11,547 bases of DNA from the NCBI GenBank assembly GCA_026985685.1, contig JALSQA010000206.1, positions 1-11,547 on the forward strand, given 5' to 3'. This document shows, one piece after another, positions 1 to 5,601 of this stretch (positions are counted from its first letter, which is position 1; each line of letters begins with the position of its first letter). This stretch comes from Campylobacterales bacterium (GTDB lineage: Bacteria > Campylobacterota > Campylobacteria > Campylobacterales > QNZT01). The notes under the pieces were generated by a model. It made no database searches, was not told the origin of the DNA, and saw nothing but the letters and a program-made list of their open reading frames with translations. A program made the translations under genes and the position numbers.

Positions 1-174
1 TACAAGCTTGGCATCTAAAATGTTCTTATTCTCTTGCCCTAAAGCCTTTAGTTGCATATTTATATATATTTGTAAGGCAAAATCTTTTACCACCTCTTTG
101 GTAGCCTTGCCCCATTCCCATATTGCATTTGTTAATAAACCTTGAATAATTGGATTTTGAAGTAGATTTTGCAT
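1..174 (-). CDS. Unrecognised protein, N-terminal 58 codons only
   Basis: An open frame starts at the ATG at 174-172 and runs off the left edge without a stop. It begins MQNLLQNPIIQGLL and continues through a segment containing IWEWGKATKEVVKDFALQIY. A good ribosome binding site (AAGGAT) lies 5-10 nt upstream of the ATG, which supports this start. The visible part looks helical and amphipathic, with no signal peptide and no catalytic motif. I do not recognise the family and give no function. The gene is preceded by a perfect 11-bp-arm palindrome containing its likely -10 box, so it may be under its own or a neighbour's repressor. It lies next to toxin-antitoxin modules on the same strand, so it could belong to the same accessory patch; that is inference. 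Confidence 0.6.
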   Translation of the reverse strand, partial: MQNLLQNPIIQGLLTNAIWEWGKATKEVVKDFALQIYINMQLKALGQENKNILDAKLV

Positions 175-183
175 AGGATATCC

Positions 184-211
184 TTCAGTATAATTTATAC
201 ATTATACTGAA
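184..211. promoter_or_regulatory. Perfect palindrome / putative operator with embedded -10 box
   Basis: TTCAGTATAAT and ATTATACTGAA form perfect 11-bp arms around a 6-nt spacer (TTATAC). Each arm contains TATAAT read outward-to-inward, so a -10 box is present on both strands; the minus-strand one is at 206-201. The element ends just before the ribosome binding site of the minus-strand gene starting at 174. A symmetric site over a -10 box is the usual layout of a dimeric repressor operator. The repressor is not identified. A transcript-level hairpin is possible but the arms are very AT-rich. Confidence 0.6.
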
Positions 212-315
212 CTTTTACTTATAATTTTAAAATAGAAAATAGTTTAATATTAAATTTATATCTAAATATTGAGGATCATGACTTAATTTTCAACTTTTTC
301 CTGACTCTCCTTTTT
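212..315. other. AT-rich spacer with no recognisable gene
   Basis: This stretch between the palindrome and the repeated hairpin contains no frame with a ribosome binding site on either strand and no similarity I can see to the neighbouring vapBC or mntA-hepT genes. It may be degenerate accessory sequence. Confidence 0.4.
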
Positions 316-350
316 GATGGAGCTAAAGCACCATTTCCTGTTTGGAAACA
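316..350. repeat. Direct repeat copy 1 (35 bp, exact match to 1105-1139)
   Basis: The 35 bases from GATGGAGCTAAAGCACC to TTTGGAAACA are identical to those at 1105-1139. In both places the repeat lies just 3' (minus-strand sense) of a vapC C-terminal coding segment: here the fossil at 371-442, there the intact gene. Together the two blocks make a longer duplicated region of roughly 115-125 bp that brackets mntA-hepT. Confidence 0.9.
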
Positions 351-357
351 AAGCTGT
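325..357 (-). terminator. Degenerate hairpin, possible terminator of mntA-hepT
   Basis: The arms 325-338 and 344-357 pair around a 5-nt loop, with a perfect inner TTTCC/GGAAA stem, several G-U pairs and a few mismatches further out. On the minus strand only TTT follows, so termination may be weak. It is the counterpart of the hairpins at 1114-1146 and 1903-1936. Its position 3' of the mntA-hepT transcript is what suggests terminator function. Confidence 0.45.
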
Positions 358-370
358 ATATTTAACTTTG

Positions 371-442
371 TTATATAGTCTGAAGTAGTGCTAGTAGCTC
401 TTTGGGGTTCATCACAGGGATATCAAATTTGTCAAATACTTT
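371..442 (-). pseudogene. Fossil C-terminus of a second vapC (PIN toxin) gene
   Basis: Read on the minus strand this stretch encodes 23 residues ending in a TAA at 373-371. It includes DIPVMNPKELLALLQTI, which matches the end of the intact VapC (EIPVMNPKELLALLETI). By hand, 19 of 23 residues and about 56 of 67 bases agree. An in-frame TGA lies two codons before the homology starts, and the upstream sequence is instead the end of hepT in another frame, so the PIN active site is absent. The differences include synonymous ones, so it looks like a diverged paralogue or an old duplicate rather than a recent copy. The hepT stop codon at 434-432 lies inside the fossil. Confidence 0.85.
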
Positions 443-755
443 TTTTCAACTTTGGCAGATACTCCCGTATCACACCTTCAATCAATGCCATATTGACACC
501 TTCATAGTCATGAGCAACAAAATTCCTCACCGCTATTGCACCTCGTATATCTTCTTTGTCAAATTTAGACAAAGTCTCTAAATCTAAATCATCTTGCAAT
601 TTTTGGAATTGCTCAGCTATAGAAACAAGATGCATTAAGATTGCGGGCTTCATAACAATTTCATCATCTAAAGCTTTTGTAATACTACCCGCTTTGTTCA
701 CAATCTCTTCGATATGTTCTATTTTACGCTTGATAATATCTACTCTTTTATACAT
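432..755 (-). CDS. hepT: HepT-like HEPN-domain ribonuclease toxin
   Basis: This is a small helical HEPN protein of 107 residues from the ATG at 755. It carries RNFVAHDY near residues 77-84, the R-x4-H-x-Y motif of HepT toxins: Arg and His form the RNase site and Tyr is the residue AMPylated by the partner MntA in characterised systems. An in-frame GTG at 764 would add MRF, but a GAAAG ribosome binding site 8 nt before the ATG favours 755. It overlaps the end of mntA by 8 nt, so the two are translated from one mRNA. The last four codons (KKSI) and the stop lie within or at the edge of the vapC fossil, so the gene's 3' end coincides with a recombination junction; the length is still normal for HepT. 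The toxin role is known for the family and inferred here. Confidence 0.85.
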   Translation of the reverse strand: MYKRVDIIKRKIEHIEEIVNKAGSITKALDDEIVMKPAILMHLVSIAEQFQKLQDDLDLETLSKFDKEDIRGAIAVRNFVAHDYEGVNMALIEGVIREYLPKLKKSI

Positions 756-1056
756 AAATCGCACTTTCTATGATACTTTTGTCTTTTAATCCACTTTCAT
801 CACACAAATCTACTTCTCTTTTGAACTCTTTTTTTAGTTGATTTCTCAAATCTTCAAGATATAAAAAAGCTTTGACACCTCGGTTCTGCACTACAAACTG
901 ATTTGTTGTTTTAATAACGAGATCTATATCACTCAACACATCAGCATGATCACTTGCAAAAGAGCCAAAAAGACCAATCTTCTCTATGCCATCATGCTCA
1001 AGCCTAGGTTTGATTAGAGATAGATAATGCAATATATCCTCTTTTGTAGTAGGCAT
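748..1056 (-). CDS. mntA: MntA-like minimal nucleotidyltransferase antitoxin
   Basis: This 102-residue protein is a minimal nucleotidyltransferase. GSF at 31-33 is followed by SDIDL at 42-46, giving G-S-x10-D-x-D, and a third acidic residue stands in EVDL at 81-84; these are the metal-binding and catalytic positions of the family. In studied MntA-HepT pairs the enzyme transfers AMP from ATP to the HepT tyrosine and so neutralises the RNase. All catalytic positions are present, and the partner's target tyrosine is present too, so the module looks functional. The ATG at 1056 has an AAGG ribosome binding site upstream. Both genes lie between the direct repeats at 316-442 and 1105-1219. The pair could serve plasmid-like maintenance or phage defence; the sequence does not decide. 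Confidence 0.88.
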   Translation of the reverse strand: MPTTKEDILHYLSLIKPRLEHDGIEKIGLFGSFASDHADVLSDIDLVIKTTNQFVVQNRGVKAFLYLEDLRNQLKKEFKREVDLCDESGLKDKSIIESAIYV

Positions 1057-1076
1057 TTTATGACCTTTTTGAGTTC

Positions 1077-1104
1077 ATTATATCATGTTTGCATTTAACC
1101 TCAA
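1077..1104 (-). promoter_or_regulatory. Promoter of mntA-hepT
   Basis: On the minus strand TATAAT (1082-1077) is preceded at 16 nt by TTGAGG (1104-1099), a four-of-six match to the -35 consensus. The -10 box is about 20 nt from the mntA ATG. The -35 box abuts direct repeat copy 2, so the promoter lies right at the module boundary. Confidence 0.6.
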
Positions 1105-1139
1105 GATGGAGCTAAAGCACCATTTCCTGTTTGGAAACA
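1105..1139. repeat. Direct repeat copy 2 (35 bp, exact match to 316-350)
   Basis: This is the second exact copy of the 35-bp repeat, here directly 3' of the intact vapC. The similarity continues into the coding sequence (1148-1219 against 371-442) after a short unequal spacer. The two copies share orientation, so recombination between them would delete mntA-hepT. Confidence 0.9.
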
Positions 1140-1146
1140 GAGTCTT
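1114..1146 (-). terminator. Degenerate hairpin 3' of vapC
   Basis: Arms 1114-1127 and 1133-1146 surround a 5-nt loop. The inner TTTCC/GGAAA stem is perfect and the outer part contains G-U pairs and mismatches. It begins only a few bases after the vapC stop and overlaps the direct repeat. It is related in sequence to the perfect terminator hairpin behind luxS at 1903-1936, so it is probably a decayed or weak terminator of vapBC. Confidence 0.5.
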
Positions 1147-1147
1147 A

Positions 1148-1564
1148 TTATATAGTCTCAAGCAATGCTAATAGTTCTTTGGGATTCATTACTGGAATCT
1201 CAGATTTGTCAAATCCTTTTCTATCCCGTGTGACGATAACATCTGCTCCATAGTGAAAAGCTGCTTTGTAGAGAACACTATCTTCATAATCTCTATCATC
1301 ACTATCCAATGCTTCACTAAGCACCAATCTTGTAACTGGGGCAATTTCAAATAGTTTTAGTAGGGATGTGATGATGTCATGTGAGTTTTTTTTACTGTAG
1401 GATTTTTGTACAAGGTAGTGGATGGTAGTCACCGTCGTGGCACATAGCATACCCGTAATCTCTGCTTTCTCAACCTTGCTAAAGAGTGTCTGTGCATTTT
1501 GGCTAAAAGGGTGGCGATCTAGAAGTAAATCCAAAACGATGTTTGTATCAAACAAAATTTTCAT
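1148..1564 (-). CDS. vapC: VapC-like PIN-domain ribonuclease toxin
   Basis: This 138-residue PIN protein is likely the toxin of a type II toxin-antitoxin pair, an Mg-dependent endoribonuclease. It opens MKILFDTNIVLDLLL with the first PIN aspartate at residue 6. The central acidic cluster DDRDYEDSVLYKAA (about 89-102) and the final VIVTRDRKGF (Asp114) supply the remaining metal ligands; all expected acidic positions are present. Its ATG overlaps the vapB stop as ATGA, a 4-bp overlap typical of coupled antitoxin-toxin pairs. Its last 23 codons have a diverged copy at 371-442. The RNA target cannot be read from sequence; a tRNA or rRNA cleavage site would be usual for VapC. Confidence 0.9.
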   Translation of the reverse strand: MKILFDTNIVLDLLLDRHPFSQNAQTLFSKVEKAEITGMLCATTVTTIHYLVQKSYSKKNSHDIITSLLKLFEIAPVTRLVLSEALDSDDRDYEDSVLYKAAFHYGADVIVTRDRKGFDKSEIPVMNPKELLALLETI

Positions 1565-1812
1565 AGGTATTTTTCTTCAAGATGTCTGTGATAGTCAGCT
1601 ATATCTATCTCTTTGTCTTTTAAAGCACCCTTTAATGAATCCGTAATAGGTGTATTTTGCTGTTTTTTATATTGGCTTATATCTGGTTCATTTTTAAGAA
1701 GAGTTAAAAAATTATTAACTACTTTTGAGACAGAAAGATTGTTCTTTTTAGCATATATTTTGACATAAGAGATGAGATTTTCATCAATATAAAGTGTCAA
1801 TTTTGATGACAT
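1561..1812 (-). CDS. vapB: Ribbon-helix-helix antitoxin, DUF6364/VapB type
   Basis: This 83-residue protein starts MSSKLTLYIDENLISYVKIYA followed by LSVSKVVNNFL: a short beta strand then two helices, the pattern of DUF6364-type ribbon-helix-helix antitoxins found with PIN toxins. The N-terminal half should dimerise and bind DNA; the charged C-terminal tail (DIADYHRHLEEKYL) should bind VapC. An AGGAG ribosome binding site precedes the ATG. A near-palindrome around the -10 box upstream is a plausible autoregulatory site. The family assignment comes from motif reading and gene order. Confidence 0.8.
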   Translation of the reverse strand: MSSKLTLYIDENLISYVKIYAKKNNLSVSKVVNNFLTLLKNEPDISQYKKQQNTPITDSLKGALKDKEIDIADYHRHLEEKYL

Positions 1813-1842
1813 AAAAGGCTCCTGTCGTACAAGTTTTCAAAT

Positions 1843-1871
1843 ATTATACGATATTTTGATATAAATGTCAA
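1843..1871 (-). promoter_or_regulatory. Consensus sigma-70 promoter of vapBC with overlapping operator-like symmetry
   Basis: TTGACA (1871-1866) and TATAAT (1848-1843) are separated by exactly 17 nt on the minus strand, a perfect consensus promoter. An imperfect inverted repeat (TCAAAATAT ... ATATTTGA) brackets the -10 box, a natural place for ribbon-helix-helix autorepression. Other promoters in this window lack such a good -35 box. Confidence 0.8.
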
Positions 1872-1902
1872 GCAGATAGTCGTTTATGTTTTAAATGTAT
1901 CT

Positions 1903-1936
1903 AAAAGCACCATTTCCTCTTGAAAACAGTGCTTTT
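1903..1936 (-). terminator. Strong intrinsic terminator of luxS
   Basis: AAAAGCAC (1903-1910) pairs with GTGCTTTT (1929-1936), and seven further inner pairs, three of them G-U in the minus-strand RNA, bring the stem to 15 bp around a 4-nt loop. The stem ends in TTTT on either strand, so it could act in both directions. It begins 7 nt beyond the luxS stop. Its core is related to the hairpins behind vapC and hepT. Confidence 0.8.
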
Positions 1937-1942
1937 GTCATA

Positions 1943-2446
1943 TTATGAAATGAGTGATTCGTCTAGTTTTAGCTCTTCGTTGTTCATGATACCTATGCCT
2001 TTTTTAAGTACATATTTTGCTACTTTTTTAGCTTGTTTTAGTGAGTGCATTTTGTATGTTCCACATTGGTAGATATTTAACTCTGGGATATCTTTTTTAC
2101 TTTTGACTTCTAAGATATCTTTCATAGCTTTTTTCCAGGCTTTTGCTACCCTCTTCTCATCAGGAGATCCTAAGAGGCTCATATAAAAGCCTGTTCTACA
2201 TCCCATCGGTGATACATCGATGATTTCAACTCCGTCACCGTTCAAATGATCTCTTATAAATCCAGCAAAGAGATGTTCAAAGGTGTGTATCGCCTTTTCA
2301 GTAAAGAGGTCTTTGTTTGGTTTGTAAAATCTCAAATCAAATACAGTAATCGTATCTCCACATGGAGTACTCATCGTTTTTGCAACCCTTACAGCAGGTG
2401 CTATCATTTTAGTATGGTCAACCATAAAACTATCTAACATTGGCAT
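1943..2446 (-). CDS. luxS: S-ribosylhomocysteine lyase LuxS
   Basis: LuxS cleaves S-ribosylhomocysteine to homocysteine and DPD, the precursor of autoinducer-2, in the activated methyl cycle. The 167 residues are full length. The metal-binding HTFEH motif is at 54-58 (His54, Glu57, His58), the catalytic cysteine is in SPMGCRTGFY (Cys83), and the third metal ligand is in YQCGTYKMHSL (Cys128). Start MPMLDSF is supported by an AAGGAT ribosome binding site. The gene has its own -10 box upstream and a strong terminator downstream, so it can be monocistronic; it also follows pheA on the same strand with a 47-nt gap and may be cotranscribed. Confidence 0.97.
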   Translation of the reverse strand: MPMLDSFMVDHTKMIAPAVRVAKTMSTPCGDTITVFDLRFYKPNKDLFTEKAIHTFEHLFAGFIRDHLNGDGVEIIDVSPMGCRTGFYMSLLGSPDEKRVAKAWKKAMKDILEVKSKKDIPELNIYQCGTYKMHSLKQAKKVAKYVLKKGIGIMNNEELKLDESLIS

Positions 2447-2474
2447 ATTTTTATCCTTATTTTTTTTGTTTGCT

Positions 2475-2480
2475 ATTATA
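2475..2480 (-). promoter_or_regulatory. Extended -10 box for luxS
   Basis: TGCTATAAT on the minus strand is an extended -10 element centred in an 11-nt palindrome (GCTATTATAGC). It lies between the pheA stop and luxS and would give a leader of about 25 nt. No good -35 box is visible at 17 nt. Confidence 0.55.
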
Positions 2481-2493
2481 GCAAGTTTTTCAG

Positions 2494-3342
2494 CTATTTG
2501 GGCAATTGGCAGCGAAATCTGTGACTTTCATACGTCCCCAATATCCGTACATCATCAGCAAAAAAAGCCAACTCTTCAAGAGCCAACCGCATAGCTTTTG
2601 CATCTATATGTCCATCTATATCGACATGAAATTGACTGCCCTGTGTAATATTGTTGCTCATGTAACTCTCTATTTTTAGTAAATTGATACCATTTGTAGC
2701 AAAACCACCAAGAGCTTTATATAAAGCTGCTGGTATATTTCTGACTTGAAATATAAGTGAAGTTATGTAGGATACTTTTGGATCATATTCTGGAACAATT
2801 TTTTCAGCTGAAAGTATAAAAAATCTTGTTGTATTTCCAGAGACATCCTCAAAATTTTCTCTCAATATTTGCAAATCATAAATATCAGCAGCAAGTTTAG
2901 AGGCGATAGCTGTTTTAGTTGGATCTTGCAATACTGAGATCTCTTTAGCTGCTCCTGCTGTATCTAGCTTCGCGATAGCTTCTAAACCTAATAGGGCTAT
3001 ATTTCCCTGGCATTGTGCTAATGCCTGAGGATGTGATGCAACTGTTTTAATCTCACCAATTGTCGTATTTTTTATACCTACTAAACAGTGCGTTACAGGT
3101 TCAAAATGCTCACCTATAACATGAAGTTTCATCTTTGGTATGAGTCGATAAATCTCTTCTACGCGACCTGCTGTTGAGTTTTCTAGTGGTATCATAGCCA
3201 AATATGTTTCACCATTTTCTGCCAGCCACATAGCTTCTTGAAAGCTTTCACACGGTATGGGTGTCAAATTTGGAAAGGCACTTTTGCAAGCTTGTTCGGA
3301 GTAGGCACCTTGTACGCCTTGGTATGCTATTTTATTTGTCAT
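2494..3342 (-). CDS. pheA: Prephenate dehydratase with ACT domain, monofunctional
   Basis: The enzyme converts prephenate to phenylpyruvate, the committed step to phenylalanine. The dehydratase domain fills about residues 4-180, with IPLENSTAGRV (51-61), ASHPQAL (102-108) and the catalytic TTRFF (171-175). A C-terminal ACT domain (about 195-275) holds ALGGFATNGINLLKIESYM, the likely phenylalanine-binding feedback site; KIESYM replaces the common ESRP motif. At 282 residues it lacks the N-terminal chorismate mutase domain usual in Campylobacterota PheA of about 350 residues. Its opening MTNKIAYQG and ACT motif resemble the alphaproteobacterial type, which suggests transfer or a second paralogue; that is from memory. 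There is no Shine-Dalgarno, and a TATAAT box sits 6 nt before the ATG, so the mRNA may be leaderless. Confidence 0.93.
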   Translation of the reverse strand: MTNKIAYQGVQGAYSEQACKSAFPNLTPIPCESFQEAMWLAENGETYLAMIPLENSTAGRVEEIYRLIPKMKLHVIGEHFEPVTHCLVGIKNTTIGEIKTVASHPQALAQCQGNIALLGLEAIAKLDTAGAAKEISVLQDPTKTAIASKLAADIYDLQILRENFEDVSGNTTRFFILSAEKIVPEYDPKVSYITSLIFQVRNIPAALYKALGGFATNGINLLKIESYMSNNITQGSQFHVDIDGHIDAKAMRLALEELAFFADDVRILGTYESHRFRCQLPK

Positions 3343-3348
3343 GAGGGT

Positions 3349-3354
3349 ATTATA
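3349..3354 (-). promoter_or_regulatory. -10 box 6 nt before the pheA ATG
   Basis: TATAAT on the minus strand is followed by ACCCTC and then ATG. With usual -10 to start-site spacing, transcription would begin at or next to the A of the start codon. No Shine-Dalgarno and no other start codon lies upstream before an in-frame stop. The place where a -35 box would fall is occupied by the porB terminator. Confidence 0.55.
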
Positions 3355-3360
3355 TACTAA

Positions 3361-3380
3361 AAAGGGGCAAGTGCCCCTTT
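3361..3380 (-). terminator. Intrinsic terminator of the por operon
   Basis: AAAGGGGCA and TGCCCCTTT form a perfect 9-bp stem with four G-C pairs at its centre, followed on the minus strand by a T-run (TTTTT counting the end of the stem) before A. It is 22 nt past the porB stop. An A-run on the plus strand side makes it potentially bidirectional. Confidence 0.92.
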
Positions 3381-3402
3381 AAAAAATTGTTTGCTTTGTA
3401 GA

Positions 3403-4359
3403 TTATACTCTTGCTTCTTCTCTTCTTTGCAGATATTCCCATTGGGCATCTACATTTTTTTGCCATTGTTCTAAGATATGTGCATTTTCTGGTTTGAACA
3501 AGTGTCTAAATCTTCCTTGTGCTCCAAGATAATCTTTCACAGGAATCACATTTTTTGGTCTATATGTGATATTAAGCTCTGTTCCATTGATGATCTCATA
3601 AAGAGGGAAAACCAATGAATCTGTAGCAAGGTCAGTGATAGAAATCGTATCTTTTGGATTAAATTTCCACTCTGTTGTACACGCTGAGATAGCATTGATA
3701 AAAACAGGACCTTCTGTTGCCAATGCTGTTTGCATCTTTTTGATCATATCTTTCCATTTATTTGGTGCAAGTTGTGCAACATATGGTGCACCATGTGCTG
3801 CCATAATACCAACCAAATCTTTTTTCATCTGTTTTTTACCATAACTAACACGACCAGCTGCTGCTGTAGTTGTAGATGCTCCAAGAGGTGTTGAACCACT
3901 TCTTTGTCCACCAGTATTTGCATATACTTCATTATCCAAACAGATATAAGTAAAATCATGACCTCTCTCTACTGCACCACTAAGCCATTGAAAACCGATA
4001 TCATAAGTTGAGCCATCTCCACCAAATGCTACAAATTTTACTGGTGCATCTGGATCTTTGAGTGTTCCTTTTCTTTTTCTGGCTTTATACATTGCTTCTG
4101 CAGAGGCGATAGAAGTTGCCGCATTTTCAAAACCAATATGAATCCAGGAAGTATCCCATGATGTATAAGGATAAACAGCTGTACATACTTCTAAACAACC
4201 TGTATTTGAAGAGATAACCAAGTTGTCATCTGTACAGTTCATCAACTCTCTAACGATAATAGAGTGTGCACATCCAGGACACAATAGATGTGCACCTTCA
4301 AACCTATCATTTGATGTAGATAAATCTTTTAAATTTCTTATTTTTTTAATAGTACTCAT
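3403..4359 (-). CDS. porB: Pyruvate:ferredoxin oxidoreductase, beta subunit
   Basis: This is the thiamine-diphosphate and [4Fe-4S] subunit of pyruvate synthase. The cofactor-binding motif starts at GDGSTYDIG (114-122) and ends at DNEVYANTGG (142-151). Four cysteines, in LLCPGC (27, 30), NTGCLEVC (55) and SACTTE (227), match the proximal cluster ligands of four-subunit enzymes. The length of 318 residues is normal. An AGGGGAAAG ribosome binding site precedes the ATG, 17 nt after porA. It is the last gene before the terminator at 3361-3380. In autotrophic Campylobacterota the complex makes pyruvate from acetyl-CoA and CO2; 2-oxoisovalerate or other 2-oxoacid specificity is less likely given the four-gene order. 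Confidence 0.95.
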   Translation of the reverse strand: MSTIKKIRNLKDLSTSNDRFEGAHLLCPGCAHSIIVRELMNCTDDNLVISSNTGCLEVCTAVYPYTSWDTSWIHIGFENAATSIASAEAMYKARKRKGTLKDPDAPVKFVAFGGDGSTYDIGFQWLSGAVERGHDFTYICLDNEVYANTGGQRSGSTPLGASTTTAAAGRVSYGKKQMKKDLVGIMAAHGAPYVAQLAPNKWKDMIKKMQTALATEGPVFINAISACTTEWKFNPKDTISITDLATDSLVFPLYEIINGTELNITYRPKNVIPVKDYLGAQGRFRHLFKPENAHILEQWQKNVDAQWEYLQRREEARV

Positions 4360-4376
4360 ATTTCTTTCCCCTCTTC

Positions 4377-5600
4377 CTATTCAAAATACTCTAATTTTGG
4401 ACCACGAAGGCTCACAAATTGTTGTATTTTTCCTGATCTTTTACCTGATTTTGCATTTTTATCTAATTCTCTGTAAATATCTTTAATAGCATCTACTGTT
4501 AAATCACGACCACCAAGTCCATAAATATAGTTTGTCACCAAAGCAGTACTACCGCCACTATGTAATGCAGATGTCACTTCATTATAAAGAGCACCCAATG
4601 CACCACCTGGAGCACTTCTATCCATACAACCTACAGCCTTGACATTGGCTAGTGTTTCTTTGATAGCATCAAAAGGGAAAGGTCTAAATACTCTTGGTGC
4701 AACTACACCAGCTTTGATACCTTCTTCTTTACGTAACTCTTCAGCAACCATTTTAGCCGTTTCGACAGTAGTTCCTAAAGCTACGATAGCTACATCTGCA
4801 TCGTCCATCATATAACTTTCAACACGCTTATATTTTCTACCAGTAATTTTCTCAAACTCTGCAAAAACAGCATCAATTTCAACACGTGAATCTATCAATG
4901 CTTTATGTTGTTTAGCTTTATGTTCATAGTGCCAATCTTCTTCTGTTTGTGCTCCATAAGTAACAGGACGACTAAAATCCAGTAATTCATCAAGAGGTTT
5001 ATAATCTCCAACAAAAGCATAAGCTTCATCATCACTTAAAGGATGTACATTTTGTGCTGTATGTGAAGTAATAAAACCATCCTGGTGTACCATAACAGGT
5101 AAACGAACATTATGTTTTTCACCTATTTTAAATGCCATCAATACCAAATCATATGCTTCTTGTGCATTAAATGCATCAAGCTGAATCCAGCCACTATCAC
5201 GTCCTAAATACATATCACTATGATCACCACGTACATTTAGTGGTGAAGCAAGTGCTCTATTTACAACACATAAAACAATCGGTAAACGCATACCTGAAGC
5301 TTGATACAATACTTCTGCCATCAAAGCGAAACCCTGTGAACTTGTAGCTGTTGCAACACGACCACCAGCAGCAGCTGCACCAACACATCCACTCATCGCA
5401 GCATGTTCACTCTCAACCATAATAAACTCACCATCAACATAACCATCTGATAAAAATTTACCATATCCCTCTACAACACCAGTAGATGGAGTAATAGGAT
5501 ATGCCGAAACAACATCAACCTGTGCTTGTCTTAGTGCTTGTGCTGCTGCATAGTTTCCATCCCATACAACAACTTTATCTAGTTCCATTTTTTCTGCCAT
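4377..5600 (-). CDS. porA: Pyruvate:ferredoxin oxidoreductase, alpha subunit
   Basis: This subunit (407 residues) carries the pyrimidine-binding domain. AYPITPSTGVVEGYG (33-47), MVESEHAAMSG (61-71) and RALASPLNVRGDHSDM (115-130) are the family signatures, followed by the C-terminal domain II with the SAPGGALG segment. The frame stays open a further 28 codons upstream, but that extension is the shifted reading of the porD tail. The ATG at 5600 (MAEKMELDKV) has GAGGAA 9 nt before it and is right. The porD stop and this start are separated by one base, so translation is coupled. It pairs with porB to make the active site at the alpha-beta interface. Confidence 0.95.
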   Translation of the reverse strand: MAEKMELDKVVVWDGNYAAAQALRQAQVDVVSAYPITPSTGVVEGYGKFLSDGYVDGEFIMVESEHAAMSGCVGAAAAGGRVATATSSQGFALMAEVLYQASGMRLPIVLCVVNRALASPLNVRGDHSDMYLGRDSGWIQLDAFNAQEAYDLVLMAFKIGEKHNVRLPVMVHQDGFITSHTAQNVHPLSDDEAYAFVGDYKPLDELLDFSRPVTYGAQTEEDWHYEHKAKQHKALIDSRVEIDAVFAEFEKITGRKYKRVESYMMDDADVAIVALGTTVETAKMVAEELRKEEGIKAGVVAPRVFRPFPFDAIKETLANVKAVGCMDRSAPGGALGALYNEVTSALHSGGSTALVTNYIYGLGGRDLTVDAIKDIYRELDKNAKSGKRSGKIQQFVSLRGPKLEYFE

Positions 5601-5601
5601 A

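Noticed and set aside
756..764. GTG start for hepT, adding three residues
   Set aside because: The GAAAG ribosome binding site lies directly against the GTG but 8 nt before the ATG at 755.
316..1146. Integron-like gene cassettes with attC sites, suggested by same-strand modules each followed by an imperfect hairpin
   Set aside because: No attC core sites (GTTRRRY/RYYYAAC) or integrase are visible, and the hairpins include a plain luxS terminator. Duplicated vapC sequence explains the arrangement better.
3635..3844. Plus-strand frame opposite porB and similar frames opposite porA, porD, porG, vapC and luxS
   Set aside because: All are antisense shadows of well-recognised genes without their own translation signals.
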